Shown here: one piece after another, positions 1 through 9,245 of the stretch | Layout: every line of letters starts with the position of its first letter | Position numbering within the stretch: the stretch's first letter is position 1 | DNA from: ZC4RG29 sp036563875 | GTDB lineage: Bacteria; Bacteroidota; Bacteroidia; Cytophagales; Cyclobacteriaceae | Direction of reading: 5' to 3' | Length of the DNA stretch: 64,000 nucleotides | Assembly: GCA_036563875.1 (NCBI GenBank) | Contig: DATCLO010000061.1 | Span: 1-64,000, forward strand | Notes under the pieces: model-generated | Databases searched by the model: none | The model's input: only the letters and a program-made list of their open reading frames with translations | What the model was told of the DNA's origin: nothing | Program-made: the position numbers and the translations under genes

Positions 1-1455
1 GTTGCCGCCCGGGTTCTTTATCCAGTTGCCAGTTTCATCTTTGGGAAGGGCATAAGGGAATTGCTCTGTTGCACGTGAGTAAAGGTCTTTCGATCCGGTA
101 TTCGACGTGTTCGGCCCCAGGAAACCGTAGTTCTGCACGGAGTGAGATGCTATTACTGATCCACCTGCGGTCAGCCATTCGGTTGGCTTGAGTTCGCCAT
201 TAATGGTGGCAGTGAACCTTTGATAGTCCTGGTCTCGCTGAACACCAACCTGATCGAAGTAGTTAAGGGAGAGGTACAGGTTGGAGGTCTCACTTCCGGT
301 TGAGATGGCAATCTGATGGTTGTTCGTTACGCCTTGTCGTGTGGCATCCTTGATCCAGTCGTAGCTCCTGATGTTGGCAGAGTTGTAGACCGGCACCTGA
401 TCAGGCCACCCCATTGCTTTTTCTTCTGCCGTAGTTGGGCGCATCCGAACTGTTCCGCCAATTTCATCTTCCCACTCATATCCCATCAGCACGGACTCCA
501 TAGCAACCGGATCTTGTGCAAGACCCATGCGTGCAATGTCTTCGGCAGGATCAGGATACCCTAAAACAACAGGTGTGTTGAAGTCGGTGAATTGAGCGGT
601 GCTGTAAAGTCCGCCATTCATCAAGCTCAACCTCCATCGATCGATGTACTGACCGCCATTCATCCAGTCGGTAAGCGATTTGTACGAATCCAGTGAGACA
701 GAGCCGTTGTAAGTGACATTCATCTGACCTGAACTGCCTCTTTTCGTTGTAATGAGTACAACACCGTTCGCGCCTCTCGAGCCATAAATTGCTGTGGCCG
801 ATGCGTCCTTCAGGACTTCAATGGAAGCGATATCGTTGGGGCTGATGTCACTGATGTTTCCGGATACGAGTGGAATACCATCAATTACATACAGAGGTTC
901 GTTTGATGCTTCCAGTGAACGCGACCCCCGCACCCTTACTACGGGTAGCTCTCCAGGCTTGAAGTTTGAGGTGATGTGAACGCCCGATGCCTTACCCTGC
1001 AAGGCCTGAAAGAGGTTTTGTGCTGGTCTTTCCTGTATTACATCTGCTGATACCCTTGACAGGGCGCCAGTCACATCGCTCTTCTTCACCGTGCCATACC
1101 CTACAACCACAATTTCACTGAGCTGCGTGACGTCCTGTATCAGGGCCACATTAATAACGGTGCGGCCACTTACCGGCACTTCAGCGGTCGCATATCCGAT
1201 CGAACTGAAAACCAGTATTGCGTCACCGCTTGATACTTCGATGCTGTAGTTTCCGTCAGCATCTGTTACTGTTCCTCGCGCCGTACCTTTAATGAGTACG
1301 TTCGCTCCTGGCAGGCCCAGATTGTCCTCTGACGAGGTTACTTTTCCAGTGATCGTTTGACTTTGTGCAGATGAGCAAATCGCACTTCCGGCAAAGAAAA
1401 CTGTAAGCAATACCATCCGGACCCACCCAAATGATTGTAGAGTTCTCCAATCCAT
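1..1455 (-). CDS. SusC-type TonB-dependent outer-membrane receptor (partial, N-terminal part)
   Basis: The gene runs off the left edge; 485 codons from the ATG at 1455 are present. It begins with a signal peptide ending in a SSAQSQ-like cleavage region. A carboxypeptidase-regulatory-like beta-sandwich follows (ITGKV...GLPGANVLIKGT...TDADGNYSI, about residues 33-85). Next come the linker VVVGYGTVKKSDVTG and a TonB plug domain with the SusC-typical strings LQGKASGV, VRVRGSRS, PLYVIDGIP, IEVLKDASATAIYGSRGANGV. The barrel starts after that. In SusC/SusD systems this receptor takes up oligosaccharides across the outer membrane with TonB energy; the SusD partner is expected just beyond position 1. 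It lies 100 bp downstream of a PL11 lyase on the same strand, so pectin (rhamnogalacturonan) oligosaccharides are the inferred cargo. The family call is very secure, the substrate is inference. Confidence 0.95.
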   Translation of the reverse strand, partial: MDWRTLQSFGWVRMVLLTVFFAGSAICSSAQSQTITGKVTSSEDNLGLPGANVLIKGTARGTVTDADGNYSIEVSSGDAILVFSSIGYATAEVPVSGRTVINVALIQDVTQLSEIVVVGYGTVKKSDVTGALSRVSADVIQERPAQNLFQALQGKASGVHITSNFKPGELPVVRVRGSRSLEASNEPLYVIDGIPLVSGNISDISPNDIASIEVLKDASATAIYGSRGANGVVLITTKRGSSGQMNVTYNGSVSLDSYKSLTDWMNGGQYIDRWRLSLMNGGLYSTAQFTDFNTPVVLGYPDPAEDIARMGLAQDPVAMESVLMGYEWEDEIGGTVRMRPTTAEEKAMGWPDQVPVYNSANIRSYDWIKDATRQGVTNNHQIAISTGSETSNLYLSLNYFDQVGVQRDQDYQRFTATINGELKPTEWLTAGGSVIASHSVQNYGFLGPNTSNTGSKDLYSRATEQFPYALPKDETGNWIKNPGGN

Positions 1456-1555
1456 AGGTAGTGGGTTAAAAGGAAAATACTTGCTGTATATGGTGCGATC
1501 GCGTAAGGAAATTCCCAAATGTGTCAAGATTACGCATCCTGTGGTGTCCGGGCCT

Positions 1556-3415
1556 TTATCTGTGGGCATCCCGATAGCTATCGGGATGCCTACTGAGATG
1601 AGCCGGTTGATTGTAGGCAACGTTCTGCCACGCAATGCCCATTCTGTAAACATGATCCTGCATCAGCGTAACGAGGCGATGCTCGGTTGGAATTGTTGTT
1701 GTGTAAATGCGGAGGGATTGGTTATCGGTGGTGCGCCAGATGACTTCTTCACGCCAGTCACCAAAGAGATCGGCACTCAATACCGGCGTTGCTTTAGAGC
1801 CGTTGTTGGATGTACATTCCGGATCGATGAGGAGGGTATCAAGCTGGTTCGTGTTCCAACTCCATTTCATGATCCTGTTGCGATCAAGGAGTTCTCGCAA
1901 CAGGTCGCCGTCCCACCAGATACCGAAGTTGCACGATGCTGGTGTAACATCGGTGATAAGTTCGCCTTTGGCGGAATAAAGCCCACGGATGCCACCTCCG
2001 AAAACCCAGCATTCCGCACCGGGGTATCTTGGATCGATATCAAAGGCGTTGCCGCGTCCCGGACCTTCTCCGTCGGCACTGGCTTCGATCGAGGGTTTCT
2101 TCCACAAGATTTTACCTGTTCTGGCGTCGCGCATGTGCATGCCGGCATCGTCGAAGCGTTCCTGGATATCGAATACTTCAAGGCCGGGATTGTCAGGGTC
2201 CAGGTCCGATACATGCAATGCATCGCCGTGACCAAGACCTGTTGAGTACAGGCCCTTCCCGTCGTCATCAATAACACATGCACCGTAAATAATTTCGTCG
2301 CGACCATCGCCGTCGACGTCGGCAACGCTGATGTTGTGGTTACCCTGTCCCGCATATTCCCGGTTGCCGGGTGTGCCGTCGTGACTGTCGAAAGTCCAAA
2401 GCCTCGTAAGCTTTCCATTATCAAAATTCCATGCTGTGAGAACAGATCGCGTGTAATAACCGCGCGTCATCACGAGACTCGGCCGTTTACCATCGAGGTA
2501 TGCGATACAGGCGAGGAAACGATCGCAACGATTGCCGCGACCGTCACCCCAAATTTCTTTTAATTGATCCGGAGTCGGAGTGAGGGTATCAGGATGTCGT
2601 GGCGGAATGTAGTCTGTAGTGTGAATCGCGGCACCGGTTTGGCCATCGAATACAGTCAGGTATTCAGGACCCCTCAGAATGAATCCGTCTTCGTTCCTGT
2701 GATCGGCGTTGGGATCGCCAATGACATTGCCCTTGCCATCCTTCGTGCCGTCTGCGGTTTTACATGCGACTTCGGCGCGGCCATCACCATCAAGATCATA
2801 TACCATGAATTGTGTGTAGTGAGCGCCTTCGCGAATGTTTTTTCCGAGATTGATACTCCACAATAATGTTCCATCCATTTCATAGGCGTGAAGGATGGGT
2901 TCGTCAGTCATGCCACGATGAGAATTATCGCGACCGCGACCGGTCATGTGGATCACAAACTCGTACTCACCGTCACCGTCAAGGTCGCCAACGGAGCCAT
3001 CATTCGGACTATATCCCTCCGGTGTTTTCAACGGCACGGTAATGTAGGATCGTGGTGGTGTTCCCGCAGGCAACGTGTACCGCTCGCTATCCTTTAGTTC
3101 CTTTCCATTGACCACGGGTCGAACAAACCATTCGTTGATTTTTGTGAAGTCGGCACCATCATCAACAAACCAAGTCACGGTTGTAAGGACAACCTGATTG
3201 AGTTTCGTGGGTTTTCCTCGTCCTGTTGAACGATAAACGTTAAAACCGACATTTGCCGGATCTTCTTTCAAAAGCCTCCAGGAAATGAAGGCTGATCGTT
3301 CGTCTTGTCGCACAACGACAATGCCACGGTGCAACCTTTCCGCCGGTTGCGACTCCTCTATATAAAAGAGCACCACCAGGAGGAGGGCCGAAAGCGCCTT
3401 GATCGTGAATGCCAT
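1556..3415 (-). CDS. Rhamnogalacturonan lyase, polysaccharide lyase family 11
   Basis: Secreted 619-aa protein that by family cleaves the rhamnose-galacturonate backbone of rhamnogalacturonan I by beta-elimination. A hydrophobic signal peptide covers about residues 5-20. An N-terminal beta-sandwich follows (GIVVVRQDERSAFISWRLL...GFNVYR, about 31-120), then the PL11 propeller. Calcium-loop motifs DLDGDGE (144-150) and DLDGDGRAE (207-215), DVDGDGRDE further on, and GIAWQNVAYNQPAH near the end are typical of YesW/YesX-like lyases. It lies upstream of the SusC gene on the same strand, fitting a pectin-utilisation locus. Oddity: the last residues (about RHPDSYRDAH) are encoded by a perfect 26-bp palindrome, so the normal C-terminus seems to have been replaced by repeat sequence. 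Confidence 0.93.
   Translation of the reverse strand: MAFTIKALSALLLVVLFYIEESQPAERLHRGIVVVRQDERSAFISWRLLKEDPANVGFNVYRSTGRGKPTKLNQVVLTTVTWFVDDGADFTKINEWFVRPVVNGKELKDSERYTLPAGTPPRSYITVPLKTPEGYSPNDGSVGDLDGDGEYEFVIHMTGRGRDNSHRGMTDEPILHAYEMDGTLLWSINLGKNIREGAHYTQFMVYDLDGDGRAEVACKTADGTKDGKGNVIGDPNADHRNEDGFILRGPEYLTVFDGQTGAAIHTTDYIPPRHPDTLTPTPDQLKEIWGDGRGNRCDRFLACIAYLDGKRPSLVMTRGYYTRSVLTAWNFDNGKLTRLWTFDSHDGTPGNREYAGQGNHNISVADVDGDGRDEIIYGACVIDDDGKGLYSTGLGHGDALHVSDLDPDNPGLEVFDIQERFDDAGMHMRDARTGKILWKKPSIEASADGEGPGRGNAFDIDPRYPGAECWVFGGGIRGLYSAKGELITDVTPASCNFGIWWDGDLLRELLDRNRIMKWSWNTNQLDTLLIDPECTSNNGSKATPVLSADLFGDWREEVIWRTTDNQSLRIYTTTIPTEHRLVTLMQDHVYRMGIAWQNVAYNQPAHLSRHPDSYRDAHR
1565..1590. repeat. Perfect 26-bp palindrome with core CCCGATAGCTATCGGG at the end of the PL11 gene
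   Basis: The two 13-nt halves are exact reverse complements, centred between 1577 and 1578. It lies inside the final codons of the lyase gene, with the stop codon 7 bp beyond it. It resembles two other palindromes in this window in its CCCG/CGGG arms. It could form a cruciform or a terminator-like hairpin, although no strong T-run follows. Confidence 0.85.
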
Positions 3416-3544
3416 AGCATAAGGAAGTAAAAAATGTCCGCTACACCTTCACGCAGTGTACTGGTATGGGACCTTGCTGCGGAAGAATCTTGACTATTTA
3501 CTTAGCAAATGTGAAACTAATGGATTATTTTCACGTTTGTTAAG

Positions 3545-3564
3545 GAAATCACGAGCGTGATTTC
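3545..3564. promoter_or_regulatory. Inverted repeat GAAATCACG-AG-CGTGATTTC upstream of padR
   Basis: Nine-base perfect arms separated by AG, 23 bp upstream of the ATG of the PadR gene. PadR regulators often autoregulate through a dyad near their own promoter, so this is a reasonable operator candidate. It could equally be a dispersed genomic palindrome. The rest of the 172-bp gap holds only A/T-rich sequence compatible with a promoter. Confidence 0.45.
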
Positions 3565-3587
3565 GCGCATTTACCAACATCAAAATC

Positions 3588-3920
3588 ATGCCTGGTCAAA
3601 ATCATTCCCTGGGAGAATTTGAGGAGCTCGTTCTGCTCATCGTGGCTGCGCATCACAATGAAGCGTATGGCGTGCTCATCCTGGAAAACCTCGAAGAAAA
3701 GCTTCAGAAGAAGGTCAACATCAGCGCCGTGCATGTCGCGCTGAAGCGACTGGAGGATAAGGGTTTTGTCCGATCGCGATTTGGTGGCATTACGCACGAC
3801 AGGGGCGGTCGGCGGAAGAAACTTTATTCCATCACCGCGCTGGGAAAGAAGGTCCTGGACAAGCAGTATGCATTGCGGACGAGTCTGTATCAGCAAATTC
3901 CGAAGATATCATTTGGATAG
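3588..3920 (+). CDS. PadR-family transcriptional regulator
   Basis: 110-aa winged-helix protein, the usual length for the short PadR class. The PadR core is clear: LGEFEELVLLIVAAHHNEAYG, then the recognition helix region VNISAVHVALKRLEDKGFVRS and the wing GGRRKKLYSITALGKKVL. PadR proteins are dimeric repressors that often respond to small lipophilic compounds or envelope stress. It sits 76 bp upstream of two FtsX/MacB-like permease genes on the same strand. That is a common Bacteroidota arrangement, so it probably controls them. The start is the first ATG of the frame; no strong Shine-Dalgarno is present. Confidence 0.93.
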   Translation: MPGQNHSLGEFEELVLLIVAAHHNEAYGVLILENLEEKLQKKVNISAVHVALKRLEDKGFVRSRFGGITHDRGGRRKKLYSITALGKKVLDKQYALRTSLYQQIPKISFG

Positions 3921-3940
3921 TTGGGAGTGTGAGACGTTGC

Positions 3941-3964
3941 CGCAAAGACGCGAAGGCGCAAAGG
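3941..3964. repeat. Degenerate octamer array, CGCAAAG-type (copy 1)
   Basis: CGCAAAGA-CGCGAAGG-CGCAAAGG: three diverged 8-nt units between padR and the first permease. Related arrays lie at 6598-6624 and 9345-9371. Confidence 0.7.
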
Positions 3965-3996
3965 AGAATGGACTATTCGATAACGCAGGGTTGAAT

Positions 3997-6579
3997 ATGA
4001 AAAAGTCGCCGCCGAAAAGGGCATTGCAATTTCTCAGATGGTTCTGTCGCGAGGACTATGTCGAAGAGATCGAGGGGGATCTGACCGAAATCTTTGAAAA
4101 GCAATATGAGGTTTCTCCGCGAGCGGCGAGGTTAAGATTTGCCCTGAACGTCATTCGCTACTTCAGGCCTGCATTTATGAAATCGTTTAAATTCTTCAAT
4201 CCCTTTGCCATGGGCGTCTTGTTGCGACACAATCTCATCCTCAGCCTTCGCAGCTTCATGCGCTATCGCATGTCGTTCTTTATAAACCTTTGCAGTCTTT
4301 CCGTGGGACTTGCATGTGCCTTGCTGATTTACCTGTGGGTCGGCGATGAATTGAGCGTCGACAAGTTTCATGAAAAGGACAGGAACCTCTACCAGGTTAT
4401 GTACAACCAGGAGTTGGCGAATGGCATCGTTACGAACGGTAAAACGCCAGGGCTACTTGCGGCAGAATTGGCTGCTGAGTTTCCGGAGATCGAGTATGCC
4501 ACTACGGCAACCTGGGTCGAGCCGCGCACGCTTTCTGTCCGGGATGACTACGCTATCAAGGCGGGAGGACGGTACGTAAGCAAGGATTTCTTCAACACGT
4601 TTACGCATCCGCTTCTCGAGGGCGACAAGGATCACGTCATCGACGACGTGTCCTCCATCGTCCTGTCGGAAAGCCTGTGCATGAGGTTGTTTAACACCAC
4701 CACGGATGTCATCGGCAAGCAAGTTGTCCTCGACCATGAAGCGCCGTACCAGGTTACGGGCATATTCAAGGACGTTCCGCCCAATTCATCATGGAAATTC
4801 GATTTCGTGATGGCGTATGAACGGTTCGAGAAGGAAAATGATTGGGCACGCGATTGGAACTCTGTTGGACCGTACACGTATATCGTAACCCGCGAAGGAG
4901 TTGACATCGACTTATTGAACAAAAAGATTGTGGATTTTGCCACGCCACACAGAAAAGAAGGCAAGGAGATCTCACTCTTCCTGGCGCGGTACTCTGACAA
5001 TTATCTCTACGGACACTATGAAAACGGAAGAGCGACCGGCGGCCGGATCGATTATGTCATATTATTCTCCATCATCGCTGTTTTTATTCTTGTTATCGCC
5101 TGCATCAATTTCATGAATCTCTCGACGGCAAGGGCAACGCGAAGGCTGAAGGAAATTGGTGTGAAGAAAACATTGGGAGCGAGTCGGAAAGCGTTGGCGT
5201 TCCAGTACCTCACGGAAGCGATCCTCGTGTCATTCTTTTCTCTTTTGGTAGCCGTGGCATTGGTTTGGGCGCTTCTGCCGTCATTCAATGTACTCACCGG
5301 GAAGGATATGAGCCTTCGTTTTGATCCATCAGCAGTCCTCGCTGTGCTGGGTGTTACATTGTTGACAGGCATTTTCGCCGGTAGTTATCCTGCACTCTAC
5401 CTTTCAGGATTCAATCCTGTTGCCGTGCTGAAAGGAAAGCTGCGCATTTCTGTGGGCGAAGCGCTGGCGAGAAAAGGACTGGTCGTCTTCCAGTTTGCCA
5501 TATCCGTCGTGCTGATTGCATCCGTACTGATCGTCTTTCGGCAAACACAGTATGTCCAGAATCGCAACATCGGTTACGACCGTGATAATCTGATCTTCTT
5601 TCTTAAGGAAGGTCGCGCACTAACCAATCCGGAGGCATTGATCACGGAAATGAAGAAGATTCCCGGGGTGATAAACGCCGCGGGTCTGGGTCACAATCTG
5701 CTTGCCCATACCATGGGCACGGAGGACGTCCATTGGGAAGGGAAGATGCCGGGCGACGAAATTCTTTTTGAGTACATGTTTGCCGATTACGGAATGATTG
5801 AAACGCTGGGTCTCGAAATGAAGGAAGGACGAGCGTTTTCGAGGGACTTCGTGGGCGATACTACGGCAGTTATTTTCAATGAAACCGCGATCGAGTACAT
5901 GGGATTATCCGATCCCGTCGGTCGCATCATAATGGAAAGCGGTCAACCCCTGCAGATTATTGGTGTTGTGAAGGATTTCAACTTCACTTCGTTGCACGAC
6001 GGCGTGAAGCCTTTGTTTGTCAAACTGTGGCCACGATACGCGTGGAATATTGTAGCGCGGATCGACGGCAGCAGGCAACGCGAAACACTTCGGGCAATTG
6101 AAGACCTGTACAAATCATTTAACCCTGGCTTTGTAATGGATTACAAATTCCTGGATCAGGAGTATCAGGCATTGTATGCAGCAGAACAGCGGGTGTCCAC
6201 ATTGTCCAGGTATTTTGCAGGGATAGCGATTCTGATTTCCAGCATGGGACTCTTCGGTGTTGCGTCTTTCACCGCCGAGCGGAGAATGAAGGAGATTGGG
6301 ATTCGGAAGATACTGGGGTCTACGTCCTGGGGAATCGTTGTGCTGTTGACGAGCGACTTTACAAAAATGGTATTGGTGGCTGTCGCTATCGCCTTGCCGG
6401 TGAGTTACATCATCTCGGATCGGTGGTTGGATAGCTTTGCCTACCGGATTAAGTTGGAGTGGTGGTACTTCGCGGTGGCTGGTGTTGCGGCGCTGCTGAT
6501 AGCGTGGTTCACGGTAGGGTTGCAGACGGTAAAGGCAGCTGCAGTGAGTATGACGCGATGCTTGAGAATGAATGAGTAA
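3997..6579 (+). CDS. ABC transporter permease with N-terminal prefix domain (FtsX/MacB type), paralogue 1
   Basis: 860-aa inner-membrane permease. The frame is open further upstream, but the ATG at 3997 gives MKKSPPKRALQFLRWFCRED, matching the start of the adjacent 860-aa paralogue, so I use it. Residues about 1-75 form the cytosolic prefix domain (LRWFCREDYVEEIEGDLTEIFEKQYE) seen in PadR-linked permeases. A transmembrane helix and a MacB-like periplasmic domain follow (VDKFHEKDRNLYQVM...). Then come two FtsX core blocks (FILVIACINFMNLSTARATRRLKEIGVKKTLGAS; GLFGVASFTAERRMKEIGIRKILGS). No ATPase gene is adjacent, so a partner such as a MacB/LolD-like ATPase must be encoded elsewhere. The substrate is unknown; lipoprotein or envelope-stress export is typical of the superfamily. 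Confidence 0.92.
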   Translation: MKKSPPKRALQFLRWFCREDYVEEIEGDLTEIFEKQYEVSPRAARLRFALNVIRYFRPAFMKSFKFFNPFAMGVLLRHNLILSLRSFMRYRMSFFINLCSLSVGLACALLIYLWVGDELSVDKFHEKDRNLYQVMYNQELANGIVTNGKTPGLLAAELAAEFPEIEYATTATWVEPRTLSVRDDYAIKAGGRYVSKDFFNTFTHPLLEGDKDHVIDDVSSIVLSESLCMRLFNTTTDVIGKQVVLDHEAPYQVTGIFKDVPPNSSWKFDFVMAYERFEKENDWARDWNSVGPYTYIVTREGVDIDLLNKKIVDFATPHRKEGKEISLFLARYSDNYLYGHYENGRATGGRIDYVILFSIIAVFILVIACINFMNLSTARATRRLKEIGVKKTLGASRKALAFQYLTEAILVSFFSLLVAVALVWALLPSFNVLTGKDMSLRFDPSAVLAVLGVTLLTGIFAGSYPALYLSGFNPVAVLKGKLRISVGEALARKGLVVFQFAISVVLIASVLIVFRQTQYVQNRNIGYDRDNLIFFLKEGRALTNPEALITEMKKIPGVINAAGLGHNLLAHTMGTEDVHWEGKMPGDEILFEYMFADYGMIETLGLEMKEGRAFSRDFVGDTTAVIFNETAIEYMGLSDPVGRIIMESGQPLQIIGVVKDFNFTSLHDGVKPLFVKLWPRYAWNIVARIDGSRQRETLRAIEDLYKSFNPGFVMDYKFLDQEYQALYAAEQRVSTLSRYFAGIAILISSMGLFGVASFTAERRMKEIGIRKILGSTSWGIVVLLTSDFTKMVLVAVAIALPVSYIISDRWLDSFAYRIKLEWWYFAVAGVAALLIAWFTVGLQTVKAAAVSMTRCLRMNE

Positions 6580-6597
6580 ATGAAACAACCTCAAAAT

Positions 6598-6624
6598 CGC
6601 CAAGGCGCAAGGGTGCGCAAAGAG
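6598..6624. repeat. Degenerate octamer array, CGCAAAG-type (copy 2)
   Basis: CGCCAAGG-CGCAAGGG-TGCGCAAAG between the two permease genes. It has the same module as the copies at 3941 and 9345. Confidence 0.7.
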
Positions 6625-6652
6625 AAGATGTAATTGATTCAATGAAGCAGGT

Positions 6653-9235
6653 ATGAAGAAGGCCCCGCCGCAACGCGCACTACGATTTCTCCGCTGGTTC
6701 TGCCGCGAGGATTACATCGAAGAGATCGAGGGTGACCTTACGGAGATTTTCGAAATGCAATACGAGGCCTCGCCTCGCAAGGCGAGATTAAGATTTGCGT
6801 GGAGTGTAATCCGCTATTTCAGACCCGAGTTCATAAAAGCATTCAAGTTTTACCAACCTGCTAATTCCCTGGTCATGATCCGACATAATCTGCTCATCGC
6901 ATATCGAAATTTTCTCCGCTATAAGGGCTCGTTCTTCATCAACCTCATCGGGCTTTCCTCAGGATTGGCCTGTGCGCTGCTGATCTACCTTTGGGTAAGC
7001 GATGAACTGCAAATGGACAAGTTTCATGAACATAGGGACCGCCTGTATCAGGTTCTTGAAAACGTGAATCAGGATGGAAAGATCATAACGCGCTTTACAA
7101 CTGCTGGACCGACAGCGGAAGCGCTCGTTTCCGAAATGCCGGAAGTGGAATACGCTGCTACGGCAACATACCTTCGCATTCCCCAGAATGTGCTTTCAAT
7201 AGATGACCGCGATGTCTCGGCCAGGTGCCTGTACGCGAGTGAAGATTTTCTGAAAATGTTCTCCTTTCGAGTGATTCATGGAAACAGGGAAAATGCATTG
7301 GCAGACAAGAAGGCTATTGTCCTGACAGAGGATGTAGCTTCGCGACTGTTTGAAACACCCGAGTCTGCCATCGGTAAGACGGTCATGTGGCAGCATGAAA
7401 AGGAATTTCAGGTCACTGGCGTCATCGAGGATATTCCCGAAGCCTCCTCAATAAAGTTTGACTTTATACTCACATTCGAGGAATTCAAGAGCGAGAACGA
7501 TTGGGTCACCAGTTGGGGAAATACGGCACCCCAGACCTTTGTGCTGTTCAAACCGGGCACCGATGTTGCTCAGTTTAATGCAAAGATCGCCGACCTTGTT
7601 CGGATCAAAACAGAGGGACATTCCTTGCACCGCACACCATTTGTGACGAAGTATTCGGATTTATACCTCTATGGAAACTTTGAAAACGGTGTGCAGTCCG
7701 GCGGTCGAATCGAATATGTCCGACTGTTCTCCATAGTAGCCATCTTCATCCTGCTTATCGCGTGCATAAATTTCATGAACCTTTCAACGGCACGGGCATC
7801 GCGCCGTATGAAAGAAGTCGGCATGAAAAAGGCTGTAGGCGCCAGGCGTGGTACTTTAGTCGTCCAGTATCTCAGCGAGTCTACCTTCATCGCATTTCTT
7901 GCCTTGTTACTGGCGCTGTTGTTTGTCGTATTACTGCTACCCCAATTTAATCTCATCACCGAGAAGCAGCTGAGTATCGCGCTTGATCTGAATTTTGTCG
8001 GGTTGCTTTCCGGGATAGTGCTTATTACGGGGTTGACTGCAGGAAGCTATCCGGCGCTATATCTCTCAAAGTTCAGCCCTTTGGCCATACTTAAAGGCAG
8101 ACTCAATGGTTTCATCGGTGAAGCCTGGGCGAGAAAGGGGTTGGTAGTTTTTCAGTTTAGCCTGTCCGTCATCCTAATCGTCGGAGTTTGGGTTGTCTAT
8201 CGACAAATTCGCTTCATCCAGACCCAGAATTTGGGATACGACCGCGACAATGTGGTGCTGATACCCAGTGACGGCCCTTTGAGCCAGAAACAGCAAACAT
8301 TTCTTACCATACTGCAGGGCATACCTGGCGTTGCTGCCGCCACCAGCGGCGGGCATGATATGACGGGTCATAATGGTGGTACTTATGGCATCGAATGGCC
8401 GGGGAAGAATCCTGACGACCGGACGGAATTTGAAAGAATGGCCGTACGGTACGGCTTTATCGAGGCGCTCGGCATCGAAATGCTGGAGGGGAGGACGTTT
8501 TCAAGAGATTATGAAGACAGCACCAGCATCATCTTCAACGAAGCTGCCATTAAATTCATGGGGATGACTGATCCACTTGGGAAGACGGTAAAACTCTGGG
8601 GCAGGGACATGACTATCATCGGTGTTACAAAGAATTTTCATTTTGAAACATTCCGGGACGTGGTGAAGCCCGCCTTTTTCTGGTTGGCGTCATACGATCC
8701 GGAGATTATCATGGTAAGGATCCAATCGGAGAATGTGCCGGAGGTCCTCGAACGTATTCAGGCTGCGTATGAGGAGGTTAATCCGGGCTTTCCGTTCACT
8801 TACAGGTTTCTGGATGACGATTACCAGGCCATGTATGCTGCCGAACGACGGGTCGCCATCTTATCCCGATGTTTTGCTGGGCTGGCGGTGCTGATTTCGT
8901 GTCTTGGTTTGTTTGGCCTCGCGGCATTTACTGCTGAACGGCGAACCAAGGAAATCGGCATACGGAAGGTTTTGGGATCATCCAGTTTCTCAATTGTGCG
9001 ACTCTTATCGGCGGAATACACGAAAATGGTATTGACAGCCATAGTCATCGCGCTTCCGGTCAGCTACTATGCGGCGAGCACGTGGCTCGACGGATTTGTT
9101 TTCAAAGCGGAACTGGAGTGGTGGATGTTTGCCGGCGCCGGCCTCGCAGCGCTTATAATCGCGTGGGTGACGGTGGGTTTGCTTACGATGAGGGCGGCGA
9201 GCGTGAATCCGGCGGACTGTTTGAGGAGCGAATAG
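6653..9235 (+). CDS. ABC transporter permease with N-terminal prefix domain (FtsX/MacB type), paralogue 2
   Basis: 860 aa, colinear with the preceding gene from start (MKKAPPQRALRFLRWFCREDYIEEIEGDL) to end, and clearly a tandem duplicate that has diverged. It has the same order: prefix domain, TM helix, MacB-like periplasmic domain, first FtsX block (LIACINFMNLSTARASRRMKEVGMKKAVGAR), mid-protein permease unit, and C-terminal block (LFGLAAFTAERRTKEIGIRKVLGSSS). Divergence is greatest in the periplasmic parts, suggesting different partners or substrates. It lies 73 bp behind paralogue 1 and is probably co-transcribed under PadR control. It too lacks a neighbouring ATPase. Confidence 0.92.
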   Translation: MKKAPPQRALRFLRWFCREDYIEEIEGDLTEIFEMQYEASPRKARLRFAWSVIRYFRPEFIKAFKFYQPANSLVMIRHNLLIAYRNFLRYKGSFFINLIGLSSGLACALLIYLWVSDELQMDKFHEHRDRLYQVLENVNQDGKIITRFTTAGPTAEALVSEMPEVEYAATATYLRIPQNVLSIDDRDVSARCLYASEDFLKMFSFRVIHGNRENALADKKAIVLTEDVASRLFETPESAIGKTVMWQHEKEFQVTGVIEDIPEASSIKFDFILTFEEFKSENDWVTSWGNTAPQTFVLFKPGTDVAQFNAKIADLVRIKTEGHSLHRTPFVTKYSDLYLYGNFENGVQSGGRIEYVRLFSIVAIFILLIACINFMNLSTARASRRMKEVGMKKAVGARRGTLVVQYLSESTFIAFLALLLALLFVVLLLPQFNLITEKQLSIALDLNFVGLLSGIVLITGLTAGSYPALYLSKFSPLAILKGRLNGFIGEAWARKGLVVFQFSLSVILIVGVWVVYRQIRFIQTQNLGYDRDNVVLIPSDGPLSQKQQTFLTILQGIPGVAAATSGGHDMTGHNGGTYGIEWPGKNPDDRTEFERMAVRYGFIEALGIEMLEGRTFSRDYEDSTSIIFNEAAIKFMGMTDPLGKTVKLWGRDMTIIGVTKNFHFETFRDVVKPAFFWLASYDPEIIMVRIQSENVPEVLERIQAAYEEVNPGFPFTYRFLDDDYQAMYAAERRVAILSRCFAGLAVLISCLGLFGLAAFTAERRTKEIGIRKVLGSSSFSIVRLLSAEYTKMVLTAIVIALPVSYYAASTWLDGFVFKAELEWWMFAGAGLAALIIAWVTVGLLTMRAASVNPADCLRSE

Positions 9236-9245
9236 GAGTGTTTGG

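Noticed and set aside
1481..2245. Plus-strand open frame opposite the PL11 lyase
   Set aside because: The minus strand encodes a complete lyase with calcium-loop motifs; this frame is a shadow without motifs.
3766..3996. N-terminal extension of the first permease into padR
   Set aside because: Overlaps padR in another frame; the ATG at 3997 aligns with the start of the 860-aa paralogue.
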